Source of the DNA: JAGVPT01 sp963827085
GTDB lineage: Bacteria; Bacteroidota; Ignavibacteria; UBA10030; UBA8401
DNA: 64,000 bases
Direction: 5' to 3'
NCBI GenBank assembly: GCA_963827085.1
Contig: CAWGZY010000005.1
Coordinates: forward strand, 372,001 to 436,000
Part shown: positions 9,545-17,979 of the stretch, piece by piece
Layout of the letters: each line of letters starts with the position of its first letter
Numbering within the stretch: the stretch's first letter is position 1
The notes under the pieces: generated by a model
The model's input: only the letters and a program-made list of their open reading frames with translations
Database searches by the model: none
What the model was told of the DNA's origin: nothing
Translations under genes and position numbers: made by a program

Positions 9545-10465
9545 ATGAGATGGAAGGTCAAACTTAGCACTTTTGTACTGTTCGCGTTTTTTTCCTTCAC
9601 ATGCACTTCATCTCAGTCCAGGCTTCTCGCACAGCAAAAAGTCACGATCGCTCTCTGGGGCGATTCGCGTGAAAATATGGACAATGCCTGCTCTGATATC
9701 GCCCATATCCTGCTCTATAATTTGACTGATTGGGACTTCCAAATTCACACTGGAGATTTTACGCATGACGGAAGCGATGCAGCATGGCAAAGGTCTCTTC
9801 ATTATTCAGGAATCGACAGCATTTTTGTGCGCGGGAAATTCTACATGTGCACGAGCAATCATGAATTCAAGGATAGCTCGGGAAGAGAGAACTTCGATAA
9901 ATATACGGCAGGGGTGTTGCCGGTAAATTCAGCGGACGGCACGACTCATTTTTACTCGTTTCGCGTTTCCAACGTCGATGTCATTTTCTGCGACGGTTAC
10001 GCGACCCAAAAAGATGTGATGCAGCATTGGCTCGATAGTCTTCTTTCCACGATTCCGAAGAATGATTGGATCATCGCCGTCTGGCACAATCCGACGTACG
10101 GCGACCTCTCATACAAAGAAAGCTACGCCGAAACATGCATGCCATGGGTTGAGAGCCTCTACAAACATCACTGCAAGTTTATCTTCAACGGACATGCGCA
10201 TATTTATCTCAGGACCAAGCCGCTCCGTCCCGATGGATCGCCGGACGAGAAGAATGGAATTGTCCATGTCATCAACGGGACCGGCGGTGCGAGCTTCAAG
10301 GATCCGGCACCAGTCACGACGAAAACTGCGTTCACTCCTTCTGAAAAATCATTTCCTTGCATCACGTTTCTGACGATTGAAGGAAATAAAGCGGAGCTGA
10401 AAACCGTTGACGCACGGACGGGACATGACCTTCACGTCATCGATACTTACAAACTGACACAATAA
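9545..10465 (+). CDS. exported metallophosphoesterase
   Basis: A 306-residue protein starting at ATG 9545 with a hydrophobic leader (TFVLFAFFSFTC); a lipoprotein cleavage at that cysteine is possible but the lipobox is poor. Calcineurin-like motifs: WGDSREN, HTGDFTHDG, SNHEF (in place of the common GNHE), WHNPTYG and GHAHIYLR. Distant from the gene before it (8543-9469) although both share the fold, so this is not a recent duplicate. It probably acts outside the cytoplasm on phosphoesters. The next gene starts nine bases after its stop, consistent with one transcript. Confidence 0.82.
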   Translation: MRWKVKLSTFVLFAFFSFTCTSSQSRLLAQQKVTIALWGDSRENMDNACSDIAHILLYNLTDWDFQIHTGDFTHDGSDAAWQRSLHYSGIDSIFVRGKFYMCTSNHEFKDSSGRENFDKYTAGVLPVNSADGTTHFYSFRVSNVDVIFCDGYATQKDVMQHWLDSLLSTIPKNDWIIAVWHNPTYGDLSYKESYAETCMPWVESLYKHHCKFIFNGHAHIYLRTKPLRPDGSPDEKNGIVHVINGTGGASFKDPAPVTTKTAFTPSEKSFPCITFLTIEGNKAELKTVDARTGHDLHVIDTYKLTQ

Positions 10466-10474
10466 GGAATAGCT

Positions 10475-11479
10475 ATGTACCGCACATTCAAGTGGTTGTT
10501 GGTTGCTCTTTTGTTTAGCTGCAGTGCAGTTCAATGCCTTTTTGCTCAGCCGGCTCTTCCCGTCGTTCTTGACACGATTGCCGTCGGCGGTACAGGGGGG
10601 ATGGATTACATTACCTGTGATTCGGCGTCGCACCGGCTGTACATTTCTCACAGTACACGCGTCGAGGTTGTTCAATACGAAACGAAAGTTCATGCCGGGA
10701 CTATTGCAAATACGCCGGGCGTTCATGGAATTGCTCTCGTCCAGGAAATCGGGCGGGGCTTTACAAGCAATGGAAAAGATAACACTGCGACAGTCTTCGA
10801 CCTCTCGACGCTGGCTGTCATCGGAACAATTGATGTGCAAGGAATGAAACCCGACGGCATCCTCTACGAACCGACGACAAAGCGTGTCTTCACATTCAAC
10901 GGCGGAAGCGAGGACTGTACTGCTATTGACGCCGCGACGATGAAGGTTGTCGGCACACTGGCGCTCGGCGGCGGGCCGGAAGCAGCTGTGGCGGACGGTA
11001 AAGGTGATATCTACGTAAACATCGAGAGCACAAGCGAAGTCGTCCGGTTCGATGCAGCGGCGCTCACCATTCGCTCGCGATGGCCGCTCGCTCCGGCACA
11101 AACGCCGACAGGGATTTCGATGGACCGAGCACACCGCATTCTTTTCATCGGCGGGCGGAATCAAGTGTTTGTTGCATGCAGTGCGGATGATGGCAAGATT
11201 CTGGCAAACATTCCGATCGGCCAGGGAGTAGATGGAACATCGTTCGACGACGCGTCTGGGCTGATCTACGTTTCAAACAAAGACGGCTCCCTCGATCTCA
11301 TACATGAAGAAGGATCGTCAACATTCACCAAAGTCGGCAAACTCCAGACTTCTCCAGGAGCAAAGACACAAGCTCTTGACTTGCAATCGCACCGAGTGTT
11401 TCTTCCAGCGGTTCGCCAGATCGATGGACCCGAGGGCATGAAGGGAGAAATGATGGTACTTGTTGTCGGCATTCAATAG
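10475..11479 (+). CDS. YncE/YVTN-family beta-propeller protein, exported
   Basis: A 334-residue protein with a signal peptide (residues 1-25, ending CLFAQP) and repeating blade motifs of the YVTN/YncE type (ISHSTRVEVV, AVIGTIDVQGMKPDGILY, KVVGTLALGGGPEA, IYVNIESTSEVVRF), consistent with a seven-bladed propeller. Ribosome site AAGGA lies upstream of 10475. Such proteins bind ligands or nucleic acid and usually lack catalysis. The stop overlaps no other gene; the unit ends here. Confidence 0.8.
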   Translation: MYRTFKWLLVALLFSCSAVQCLFAQPALPVVLDTIAVGGTGGMDYITCDSASHRLYISHSTRVEVVQYETKVHAGTIANTPGVHGIALVQEIGRGFTSNGKDNTATVFDLSTLAVIGTIDVQGMKPDGILYEPTTKRVFTFNGGSEDCTAIDAATMKVVGTLALGGGPEAAVADGKGDIYVNIESTSEVVRFDAAALTIRSRWPLAPAQTPTGISMDRAHRILFIGGRNQVFVACSADDGKILANIPIGQGVDGTSFDDASGLIYVSNKDGSLDLIHEEGSSTFTKVGKLQTSPGAKTQALDLQSHRVFLPAVRQIDGPEGMKGEMMVLVVGIQ

Positions 11480-11646
11480 GATTGTGCATTGCCGATTGAA
11501 CGGCCTCCTGGCATAAATAGGATTTTGAATGATCTCGCAAGAGAAATCTCCCTTAGATGCTCGAGAAAATAGATGTATGAATTCTTTCCATTTAAGAAGC
11601 CATACTTCCGGTAGTGTCCTAATTTAGGAAAGGTGTGAAGCTTGCT

Positions 11647-11712
11647 CACGCAAAGACGCTAAGGCGCAAAGAGAATGGATATGTTTCCCTTGCGGTTTAG
11701 CGTCTGGCGAAG
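11647..11712. repeat. dispersed inverted repeat, copy B
   Basis: Left arm CGCAAAGACGCTAAGGCG (11650-11667) and an approximate reverse complement at 11688-11710. Same family as 930-996 and 11909-11991. Confidence 0.65.
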
Positions 11713-11908
11713 CCATCCCCTTGGGACTTGCGCGATATTTTCAGCACTCTGTAAAAGGTCCCTTGGGCTTTGTTCTAATTAGGGCAATGCGTCTCCTCCT
11801 TCATCCTTGTAATTCGCCTCTCTTTTCTCTACATTCTTCCGAATTGTTTCCTGTTTAAACCTAGTGCTGTTTCTCAAAACAATTATTGTGTTTTCCGATA
11901 ACTAATTC

Positions 11909-11991
11909 ACCGCAAAGGTCGCTAAGGACGCGAGGATTTCTTAGTTCTTTCTACAAAAACCTCTTTGCGATCTTAGCGTCCTTTGCGGTTA
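11909..11991. repeat. dispersed inverted repeat, copy C
   Basis: The best-preserved copy: left arm ACCGCAAAGGTCGCTAAGGA (11909-11928) and right arm (11961-11990) whose reverse complement differs at only a few bases over about 28. It could fold into a long hairpin. Confidence 0.7.
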
Positions 11992-12066
11992 TGATACAAG
12001 ATTTAATATCGGAAAGGGCACTGGTACGGCCGGTATCGATTTAAACAAATATGAAAGGTTTATGTC

Positions 12067-14454
12067 GTGAAACATTTACGAATAGCTTTTCTGATAACCA
12101 CCTTTTTATTTTTATATCCATTCTTTAACACACGCCTTGTCTCAGGATCGCTTGAAAACAGTTCCCCTCATACTCAGTGGATTGCGCCACAGATTGACTC
12201 CACTGATGCCGACAAAAGTCCTTGCCCGATTTTAAGGTTGAAATTTCATCTTTCATCGAAGCCGTTGAAAAGCAGTGTCCGGGTTGTTGGCCTCGGTCAT
12301 TACCAGATCAGGTTGAACGGCATGCAAGTCGGGACATCGGTGATTAATCAAGCCTGGTCGGAATACAATAAGTCTATTTATACGCAGGATTTTGACATTA
12401 CCGGCCATGCCAACAAAGGGAGTAATGCTTTCGCTGTGCTGCTCGGAAACTCGTTTTGGCGAGTCGGTCCGACAAACGACCCGAAGAGGTATTCAAAGAC
12501 CGACGCAATGCCGGACTTTTCAAACGGTCATCCGTATCTTTTTTGGCTCGAAGCACATTTTCAGCTTGCTTCAGGAATAGATACTGTCGTTGTCAGCGAT
12601 ACGCTTTGGAAGTGGACGTACGGCCCGTTGACTTTTTCGCATATTTATGGAGGAGAAGACTTTGATGCGCGAAAGAATCCCGACGGTTGGGATCGTGCCG
12701 GGTTCGACGATCGATCTTGGCACAATGTTTCTGTTGTACCTGCCCCCGGTGCGAACCTGCTGCCGCTTATTTCTCCGCCGATAAAAGAATTCGAGATCTT
12801 TCAGCCGGTAGAGATTAGGGACGTTGGTGACGGCGAGTACACGTACTTTTTCCCCCAAAATTCTTCTGCTCTTCTTCGATTCACCGTATCAGGAAAATCA
12901 GGAAGTCGTATCCGATTCAAGCCATGTGAGTATGTTGATTCAACGGGACGCGTTCAATTCACTTACACGTGGGGGACGAATAAAGATATCTGGCATGATT
13001 ATACTCTTTGCGGCACAGCAAATGAGTCGCACGAAATTCTTTTCTGTTATGTGGGATGCCGGTATGTCGGAGTAACGGGAGCGGTTCCCGCAGGTTCGTC
13101 TAATCCCGACGGTCTTCCGGTCATTCAAAAGCTTGAGCTTGTCCACGTACGGGGGGCGAATCGGCTTGTGGGTTCGTTCAGTTGTTCGAGCGAATTACAG
13201 AATGGGGCAGAACATCTCATCGATTGGTCCATCCGTTCTAACATGAGCTATGTGGCGACCGACTGTCCTCACCGCGAAAAAAACGGATGGCAGGAACAGA
13301 ACTGGCACATGATTCGCGCAATCAGTTATCGCTTTGATGTGCACGATTGGTATCGCAAAATCCTCCAAGACGTCAGGGACACTCAACTTCCTGACGGACA
13401 CATTCCGACGAATTGCCCGAACTACCTGGTGGGCATCCCGCCGCATGGATTCTGGAACGAAGCTCCGGAGTGGGGAATAGCCGGCGTGCTTGTTCCTTGG
13501 CATCTCTATGAATGGTACGGCGACACCGCGACCCTTGCCGTTTCCTTTGAAAGCATGAAGCGATATGTCGATTACCTTTCGCGCCAGGCAAAGGATGGAA
13601 TCATCACGAGCAATCTGGGGGATTGGTACGATTACGGGCATGGGAAAGGTGACGGTCCGGCGCAATGGACTCCTCCGGAAGTTTCCGCAACAGCCGTTTG
13701 GGCTTTAGGGGCTCAAACAATTTCACGCGCAGCTGAAGTACTCCATCGTCAGTCCGACTGCGAATATTATGATAGTCTCTTCCGGCAAATAAAATCGGAT
13801 TTTCAGAAACATTTTTATGACCCAAGGATACACCAGGTCAAAAATAATGGTTCGTGCCAGGCGGGCAATGCAACAGCGGTATGCATCGGTCTTCTTCCGG
13901 AGGATGAACGCGATGAAGCAATACAATCAATCGTTGATGACCTTGCAAAGAGAGGATGGCAGCAGACGACCGGCGAAGTGCTCCACATTTTTTTGATTCG
14001 GGCCCTTGCCGAAAACGGACGAGGAGAAATTCTTCACAAAATTTACAGTCGTAAAGACCAGGGGAGTTACGGCTACATGGTTCACCAGGGATTGACGACG
14101 CTGCCGGAAAGCTGGGGAGCGAAACAAGGGACGGGCAACAGCATGAACCACTTCATGTTGGGCCAACTAAGCGAATGGCATTATGCCTACGTTGCTGGGA
14201 TTCGTCAACAACAGGGAAGCGTCGGATGGCGCAAAGTTTTTATCGCACCGGAGCCTGGGAATCTCCAAAATGCTTTTGCTGAGTTCAACAGTCCCCGAGG
14301 AAGAATCATCGTAAAATGGAACCAGGAGAATCGGAAGTTTCACCTCACCGTCATAGTACCTTTCGGTATCGAAGCAATTGCTGTTATGCCGGATAGGAGC
14401 AGGAGGAATTTAAAGAGCGGAGAAAATAGAATTATTTCGTCCATTCAAGAGTGA
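12067..14454 (+). CDS. GH78 alpha-L-rhamnosidase, exported
   Basis: A 795-residue protein starting at GTG 12067 with a signal peptide (LITTFLFLYPFF). An N-terminal beta-sandwich (about 60-200) and the Bac_rhamnosid middle domain precede the six-hairpin alpha/alpha-barrel of GH78 (about 380-710). The hallmark stretch DCPHREKNGWQEQ begins at Asp399 and WNEAPEWG lies about 60 residues on; these carry the acidic residues used in inverting hydrolysis. It would release terminal L-rhamnose from pectic rhamnogalacturonan or glycosides outside the cytoplasm. It stands alone between a repeat-rich spacer and the tRNA-Asp integration site. Confidence 0.88.
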   Translation: MKHLRIAFLITTFLFLYPFFNTRLVSGSLENSSPHTQWIAPQIDSTDADKSPCPILRLKFHLSSKPLKSSVRVVGLGHYQIRLNGMQVGTSVINQAWSEYNKSIYTQDFDITGHANKGSNAFAVLLGNSFWRVGPTNDPKRYSKTDAMPDFSNGHPYLFWLEAHFQLASGIDTVVVSDTLWKWTYGPLTFSHIYGGEDFDARKNPDGWDRAGFDDRSWHNVSVVPAPGANLLPLISPPIKEFEIFQPVEIRDVGDGEYTYFFPQNSSALLRFTVSGKSGSRIRFKPCEYVDSTGRVQFTYTWGTNKDIWHDYTLCGTANESHEILFCYVGCRYVGVTGAVPAGSSNPDGLPVIQKLELVHVRGANRLVGSFSCSSELQNGAEHLIDWSIRSNMSYVATDCPHREKNGWQEQNWHMIRAISYRFDVHDWYRKILQDVRDTQLPDGHIPTNCPNYLVGIPPHGFWNEAPEWGIAGVLVPWHLYEWYGDTATLAVSFESMKRYVDYLSRQAKDGIITSNLGDWYDYGHGKGDGPAQWTPPEVSATAVWALGAQTISRAAEVLHRQSDCEYYDSLFRQIKSDFQKHFYDPRIHQVKNNGSCQAGNATAVCIGLLPEDERDEAIQSIVDDLAKRGWQQTTGEVLHIFLIRALAENGRGEILHKIYSRKDQGSYGYMVHQGLTTLPESWGAKQGTGNSMNHFMLGQLSEWHYAYVAGIRQQQGSVGWRKVFIAPEPGNLQNAFAEFNSPRGRIIVKWNQENRKFHLTVIVPFGIEAIAVMPDRSRRNLKSGENRIISSIQE

Positions 14455-14532
14455 TGGTTCATCTGAGATGCTTGTCGGCTGCAGTTCTTGCATTCCAATT
14501 ATTTTGATGTACTTCGTTCAGAGAAAATGATC

Positions 14533-14561
14533 TTGCAGAACGGAAAGTATTTTCTTATATT
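14533..14561 (+). promoter_or_regulatory. promoter of the original tRNA-Asp gene
   Basis: TTGCAG (14533-14538), a 17-base spacer and TATATT (14556-14561). The whole block closely matches the promoter before the intact tRNA-Asp (44763-44791), sharing the segment TTTTCTTATATTGA. It lies 65 bases before the stranded tRNA 5' half and would now transcribe toward the integrase gene. Confidence 0.7.
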
Positions 14562-14623
14562 GAAAATGAAGCTTGTTGAAGCCTCCAATCTTTTTGGTTG
14601 CAAAGGAAAAACAAAGAAATTCA

Positions 14624-14667
14624 CACGGGGTCGTAGCTCAGTTTGGTTAGAGCGCCTGCCTGTCACG
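14624..14667 (+). repeat. attL: stranded 5' half of tRNA-Asp (44-bp direct repeat)
   Basis: Identical for 44 bases to 44903-44946. It contains the acceptor 5' strand, D arm, anticodon 5' stem and the loop with anticodon GTC, then diverges one base into the 3' anticodon stem. No 3' half follows, so it cannot form a tRNA. This is the left attachment site left by integration. Confidence 0.92.
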
Positions 14668-14741
14668 AGTGTAGAGAGACTCCAGATTTCTTAGCTTTCT
14701 TTAGTCATTTTGCAAATTTTCCCTTCAAGCGCCTAACTTTT

Positions 14742-14753
14742 CTTCTAACACTT
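14742..14753 (+). promoter_or_regulatory. putative integrase arm-type site, left end
   Basis: CTTCTAACACTT, 75 bases inside attL. The same 12-mer occurs twice in tandem inside the right end (44812-44835). Repeated motifs just inside both ends are typical of arm-binding sites of tyrosine recombinases. Confidence 0.5.
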
Positions 14754-14814
14754 TCCTTCAAAAAAGCTTCCTTTAGCCTTCCAACGAAATCATTCAATTC
14801 ATTTCGGAGGAAGT

Positions 14815-15819
14815 ATGGGAAGCCTCATCCGCCACAAATCCGGCGTCTACTACAGCATTCAATCCGTAAACGGCAAGAGAGTCTGGCGAAGCCTCGGTAC
14901 GAAAAACCGCATGGAGGCGTACAAGAAATACCTTTCCGAGTCCAAGCATGAAGTCAAGAAGCCGAAATCGCTCTCGCTTGCCGATGCGCAAGACCAATAC
15001 CTGGATTACGTGAAGACGAATTTCGCACCGAAAACAGTGCGCGTCTATGACAACGTATTCAAGCTCTTCAATAAGTTTATGGGAAATGTGGAGATCTCAG
15101 GCATCTCAACCCGCGACATCGACCTCTACAAAGCTACACGTATAAAGAATGTTTCTGGCAACACAGTCAATCACGATCTGCGAAGCCTCAAAGCGTTCTT
15201 CAACCGTCTGGTCGTCTGGAAGATGATCGATTCAAATCCATGCACGGGAATAAAGACGATCAGGGTGGTAGATACAATCAGACCATATCTTTCCAAAGAG
15301 GACCTTGCCAAACTCCTCAAACATACGACGGGGACGCAGTTGCATGACATCATACTACTGGCAGCAATGACGGGTTTAAGAAGAGGAGAATTGCTTGGAC
15401 TCACATGGGAAGATGTGGATTTGAAGCAAGGGACGCTCTTGGTCCATAGCACGATTGGCCACACAACGAAAGGGGGAAAGATTAGGCTTATCCCCATGAA
15501 TACCGTGGTCAGAGACTTATTTGAAAGGTTGCCGAAATCGGAAGGGGCCATATTTACCGGAGAACGAGGTGGATGGAAGAAGGGGGACTTCATTGCAAGA
15601 AGGTTCAAGAAGGCGTGCGGGGATTGCGAGTTGGATACTAAGCTACATTTTCATTCACTCCGGCATACATTTGCGAGCCTTCTTGTGAAGGAAGGCGTCT
15701 CGCTTTACCACGTGCAAAGGCTATTGGGGCATTCGTCATCGCGGGTTACGGAAATCTATGCACATCTTGGGACCTCAGAGTTGAACATTTCAGTCGAAAA
15801 ATTGGCAATTGCGGGATAA
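14815..15819 (+). CDS. int: tyrosine recombinase / integrase (left end)
   Basis: A 334-residue phage-type integrase. It has an N-terminal arm-binding segment, a SAM-like core-binding domain (about 60-155), and a catalytic domain with R189 (TGLRRGE), H280 and R283 (HSLRHTF), H306 (LGHSS) and the nucleophile Y315 (TEIYAHLG). All core catalytic residues are present, so it is probably active. It lies 147 bases inside attL and is read inward, with the ribosome site GGAGG just before the ATG. The tRNA-Asp promoter left outside the element points at it. It is the best candidate for the enzyme that integrated the island. Confidence 0.93.
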   Translation: MGSLIRHKSGVYYSIQSVNGKRVWRSLGTKNRMEAYKKYLSESKHEVKKPKSLSLADAQDQYLDYVKTNFAPKTVRVYDNVFKLFNKFMGNVEISGISTRDIDLYKATRIKNVSGNTVNHDLRSLKAFFNRLVVWKMIDSNPCTGIKTIRVVDTIRPYLSKEDLAKLLKHTTGTQLHDIILLAAMTGLRRGELLGLTWEDVDLKQGTLLVHSTIGHTTKGGKIRLIPMNTVVRDLFERLPKSEGAIFTGERGGWKKGDFIARRFKKACGDCELDTKLHFHSLRHTFASLLVKEGVSLYHVQRLLGHSSSRVTEIYAHLGTSELNISVEKLAIAG

Positions 15820-15940
15820 CTCGTTGCCGAAAGAGGTTATTTTTCAAAATGAACGGTATGTAACACGAAATAACATATCATTTGCCATTCATCCATATTT
15901 TACTATATTTGTTACATATCATTTTAATCAATATTATCAC

Positions 15941-17023
15941 ATGCATATGAAATTCGATCCAGAAAAGCCGTTTGATTTGCCCATCCTTCCACCGGACCTA
16001 AATTTCCGGCACGAGGAATTCTTTGATATTCTAATGAAGACAAGAACCGAACTAGGGGAGCTAAACGGATATTCGCACACGCTTCCCAATCCAACATTGC
16101 TGCTTTCTCCCGCCGTGCTGAAGGAATCGGTTGCAAGCTCGAATATCGAGAATATCAACACAACGATGGAGGAGGCTTTACAGGCTCAACTCTTCCCGGA
16201 TGCAGAGCAGAAGAAGCCCGATAAAGAAGTCCTGCGATACAGAGACGCCATTCAGTGGGGGTTTGAAAACCTCAAGAAAATCCCCATCTCAACCCGGTTG
16301 ATTCTTGGGATTGAAAAAAAACTCATGCCGGATAGATCAGCAGGATACAGGAGAACTCAGAATAAAATTACAAACCTCTCAACAGGGAAAGTCCTTTACA
16401 CACCGCCTAGTGCAAACGAACTTCCAAGATTGTTAGGCAACTGGGAGAATTTTGTCAACGCTGAAAGCGACGGCATTGACCCGCTTGTTAAATGCGCAAT
16501 CGCTCATTACCAGTTTGAGGCAATCCACCCGTTTGGTGACGGCAACGGACGGACTGGGAGAATCCTTATGGTGCTGTTTCTTATACAGCGGAAGCTTATC
16601 TCTTTGCCGATTCTCTATGTCAGCGGATACATCAACAAAAATCGAAACGAGTACTACCGGCTTTTGCACGAAGTGAGCACAGAAGGAAAATGGTATGAGT
16701 GGATTCTCTTCATGCTAAATGGATACCACCTTCAGGCAAGAGAGACAAAAGAAGTTATTCTCAGAATTACAGAAATGCTTGAAGAGATGAAGGAGCTTCT
16801 ACGCACGAAGCACAGAAAAATCTATTCATCCGGCTTAGCAGAGGCGTTGTTTGCATATCCGATTGTAACACCTGTCAACCTTGGTAAAAGGCTGGACGTG
16901 AACTACAGAACTGCAAGCCGTTACCTTGTGGAACTGGAAAAGGGGAAGGTCCTAACCGAAAGCTTCGTCGGGAAGTATCATCTCTATTCGAACAAGCGAT
17001 TGTTAAAAATGCTCAGATCATAA
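15941..17023 (+). CDS. Fic family protein (class II)
   Basis: A 360-residue Fic-domain protein. The active-site motif HPFGDGNGRTGR is complete (about residues 195-206), so AMP or another nucleotide-phosphate transfer to hydroxyl groups of target proteins is expected. An N-terminal S-x-x-x-E-N stretch (SSNIEN, about residue 66) matches the class II inhibitory helix, meaning self-inhibition. The C-terminus (about 295-360) looks like a winged helix, suggesting DNA binding and autoregulation. Start chosen at ATG 15941; ATG 15947 is an alternative. The A+T-rich upstream region holds the direct repeat ACATATCATTT twice (15873, 15914), a possible operator. Confidence 0.88.
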   Translation: MHMKFDPEKPFDLPILPPDLNFRHEEFFDILMKTRTELGELNGYSHTLPNPTLLLSPAVLKESVASSNIENINTTMEEALQAQLFPDAEQKKPDKEVLRYRDAIQWGFENLKKIPISTRLILGIEKKLMPDRSAGYRRTQNKITNLSTGKVLYTPPSANELPRLLGNWENFVNAESDGIDPLVKCAIAHYQFEAIHPFGDGNGRTGRILMVLFLIQRKLISLPILYVSGYINKNRNEYYRLLHEVSTEGKWYEWILFMLNGYHLQARETKEVILRITEMLEEMKELLRTKHRKIYSSGLAEALFAYPIVTPVNLGKRLDVNYRTASRYLVELEKGKVLTESFVGKYHLYSNKRLLKMLRS

Positions 17024-17274
17024 AGTTTGTTCTTTCATTGAAGAAATAATTTCAAAATAGCATTACTTGAAGATACGAGTGAATATGCGTAGATTTATCG
17101 GACTAACGGAAATATCAACTAGGATGCTCAACAATCTCAAAGCGGCGTCATCAGTTCGAGTCTAAGCGGATTAATTCGAATAGAAAGGAAAACCATATTA
17201 GGAACAAGTAACAACTAGTACATAGCGCAATCTTGTTTAATGTTTCGCCCTGAAAACTGGTAATTTTCAAGTTA

Positions 17275-17337
17275 AAGCAAAAACATTGAATGTAGATGCG
17301 CCCGATATAACGGGCGCACTCATTTACGTTTTTGCTT
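17275..17337. other. nested inverted repeat / extended hairpin
   Basis: Outer arms AAGCAAAAAC (17275-17284) and GTTTTTGCTT (17328-17337) are perfect 10-bp complements; inner arms TGCGCCCG (17297-17304) and CGGGCGCA (17311-17318) are perfect 8-bp complements around ATATAA. The two stems stack with short internal loops. It may be a structured RNA, a terminator or a protein-binding site. Confidence 0.5.
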
Positions 17338-17355
17338 AAGGCATACCAGTGCCGC

Positions 17356-17388
17356 AGGGCGGAACGTCGATGATGTTGCGCCCTTTTT
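17356..17388 (+). terminator. rho-independent terminator
   Basis: Ten-base arms (17356-17365 AGGGCGGAAC with 17375-17384 GTTGCGCCCT) with one mismatch and a 9-base loop, followed by TTTTTATTT. Confidence 0.65.
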
Positions 17389-17422
17389 ATTTCTTGAAGA
17401 AATCAATTGGCAATGGAGTCCA

Positions 17423-17695
17423 AATGAAATTTGGTCATAAATTAATCAAAGAAAAAGGGAATGAAATTCTGCAAAAGCAGTCATGTACCGAGATTGAATT
17501 CCTTCAGAGAGTAATACCAATATTTGCGAAAGACTTACTTGAAAAGGGGCAGAATTATTGGACGGAATTCGGCAGTATTGGTACAACTTGCAAGATGTGA
17601 TCCGGCATTATGCGCCAAAGGATAACAGGAGCTATGCCGATTACATCGGAGGGGAGGAACTCTTCGGGGCAGATTCCAAAATAAAAAAGGAATAA
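17423..17695 (+). pseudogene. phage-like gene remnant with frameshift
   Basis: ATG 17423 (GGAG upstream) opens a frame reading MKFGHKLIKEKGNEILQK..., which breaks near 17570; the protein then continues in another frame as RQYWYNLQDVIRHYAPKDN... to TAA at 17693-17695. Both parts have normal coding character, so one gene of about 90 residues was broken by an indel. Family unknown; it lies next to a Mu-F-like gene, so a phage origin is likely. Confidence 0.5.
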
Positions 17696-17698
17696 CGT

Positions 17699-17860
17699 AT
17701 GGTTACGGAGTTTCACAATTGGATTGCCGCACAATTCTACTTGGATATACGATTTGCTACGATGGAATTCGGTAACTCACCCCACCAGCACGAGGACGCC
17801 GATGGAGAAATATTTGAGTACTTAACTGGCGTTGGGATAATACCACCAGGAAGGGAATGA
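17699..17860 (+). CDS. small hypothetical protein
   Basis: 53 codons starting four bases after the preceding remnant's stop (MVTEFHNWIAAQFYLD...). No family recognised. The tight spacing hints at an old operon with the phage-like gene, but the length gives weak support. Confidence 0.3.
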   Translation: MVTEFHNWIAAQFYLDIRFATMEFGNSPHQHEDADGEIFEYLTGVGIIPPGRE

Positions 17861-17979
17861 GAGCGGCTGGATGGTTTTTTGTCCATACAAAAATGATAAG
17901 CTATCATAAAAAATGAATGCTTATCCTGACTTAAAATTCGCATTTTTCATTAGTTTACGGAATCATTTTGAACTAACTT

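Larger units (their letters stand above)
11480..12066. other. 587-bp intergenic region rich in inverted repeats
   Basis: No gene is seen. It holds a palindrome-like TCCTAATTTAGGA (about 11614-11626), and two dispersed inverted repeats annotated separately (11647-11712, 11909-11991). The GH78 promoter must lie in its right part, but no clear -35/-10 pair stands out. Confidence 0.6.
17024..17422. other. 399-bp non-coding region with hairpins
   Basis: No convincing gene. Its right part carries a two-part hairpin (17275-17337) and a terminator (17356-17388) just before a phage-like remnant. Confidence 0.5.

Noticed and set aside
10349..11164. Long minus-strand frame opposite the beta-propeller gene
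   Set aside because: Shadow of a well-supported plus-strand gene; composition Cys/Arg-rich as expected for antisense frames.
14488..14694. Open frame across the left tRNA half
   Set aside because: It runs through the tRNA promoter and tRNA 5' half and has no coding character.
17154..17163. TTCGAGTC resembling a tRNA T arm
   Set aside because: No acceptor, D or anticodon arm can be built around it.
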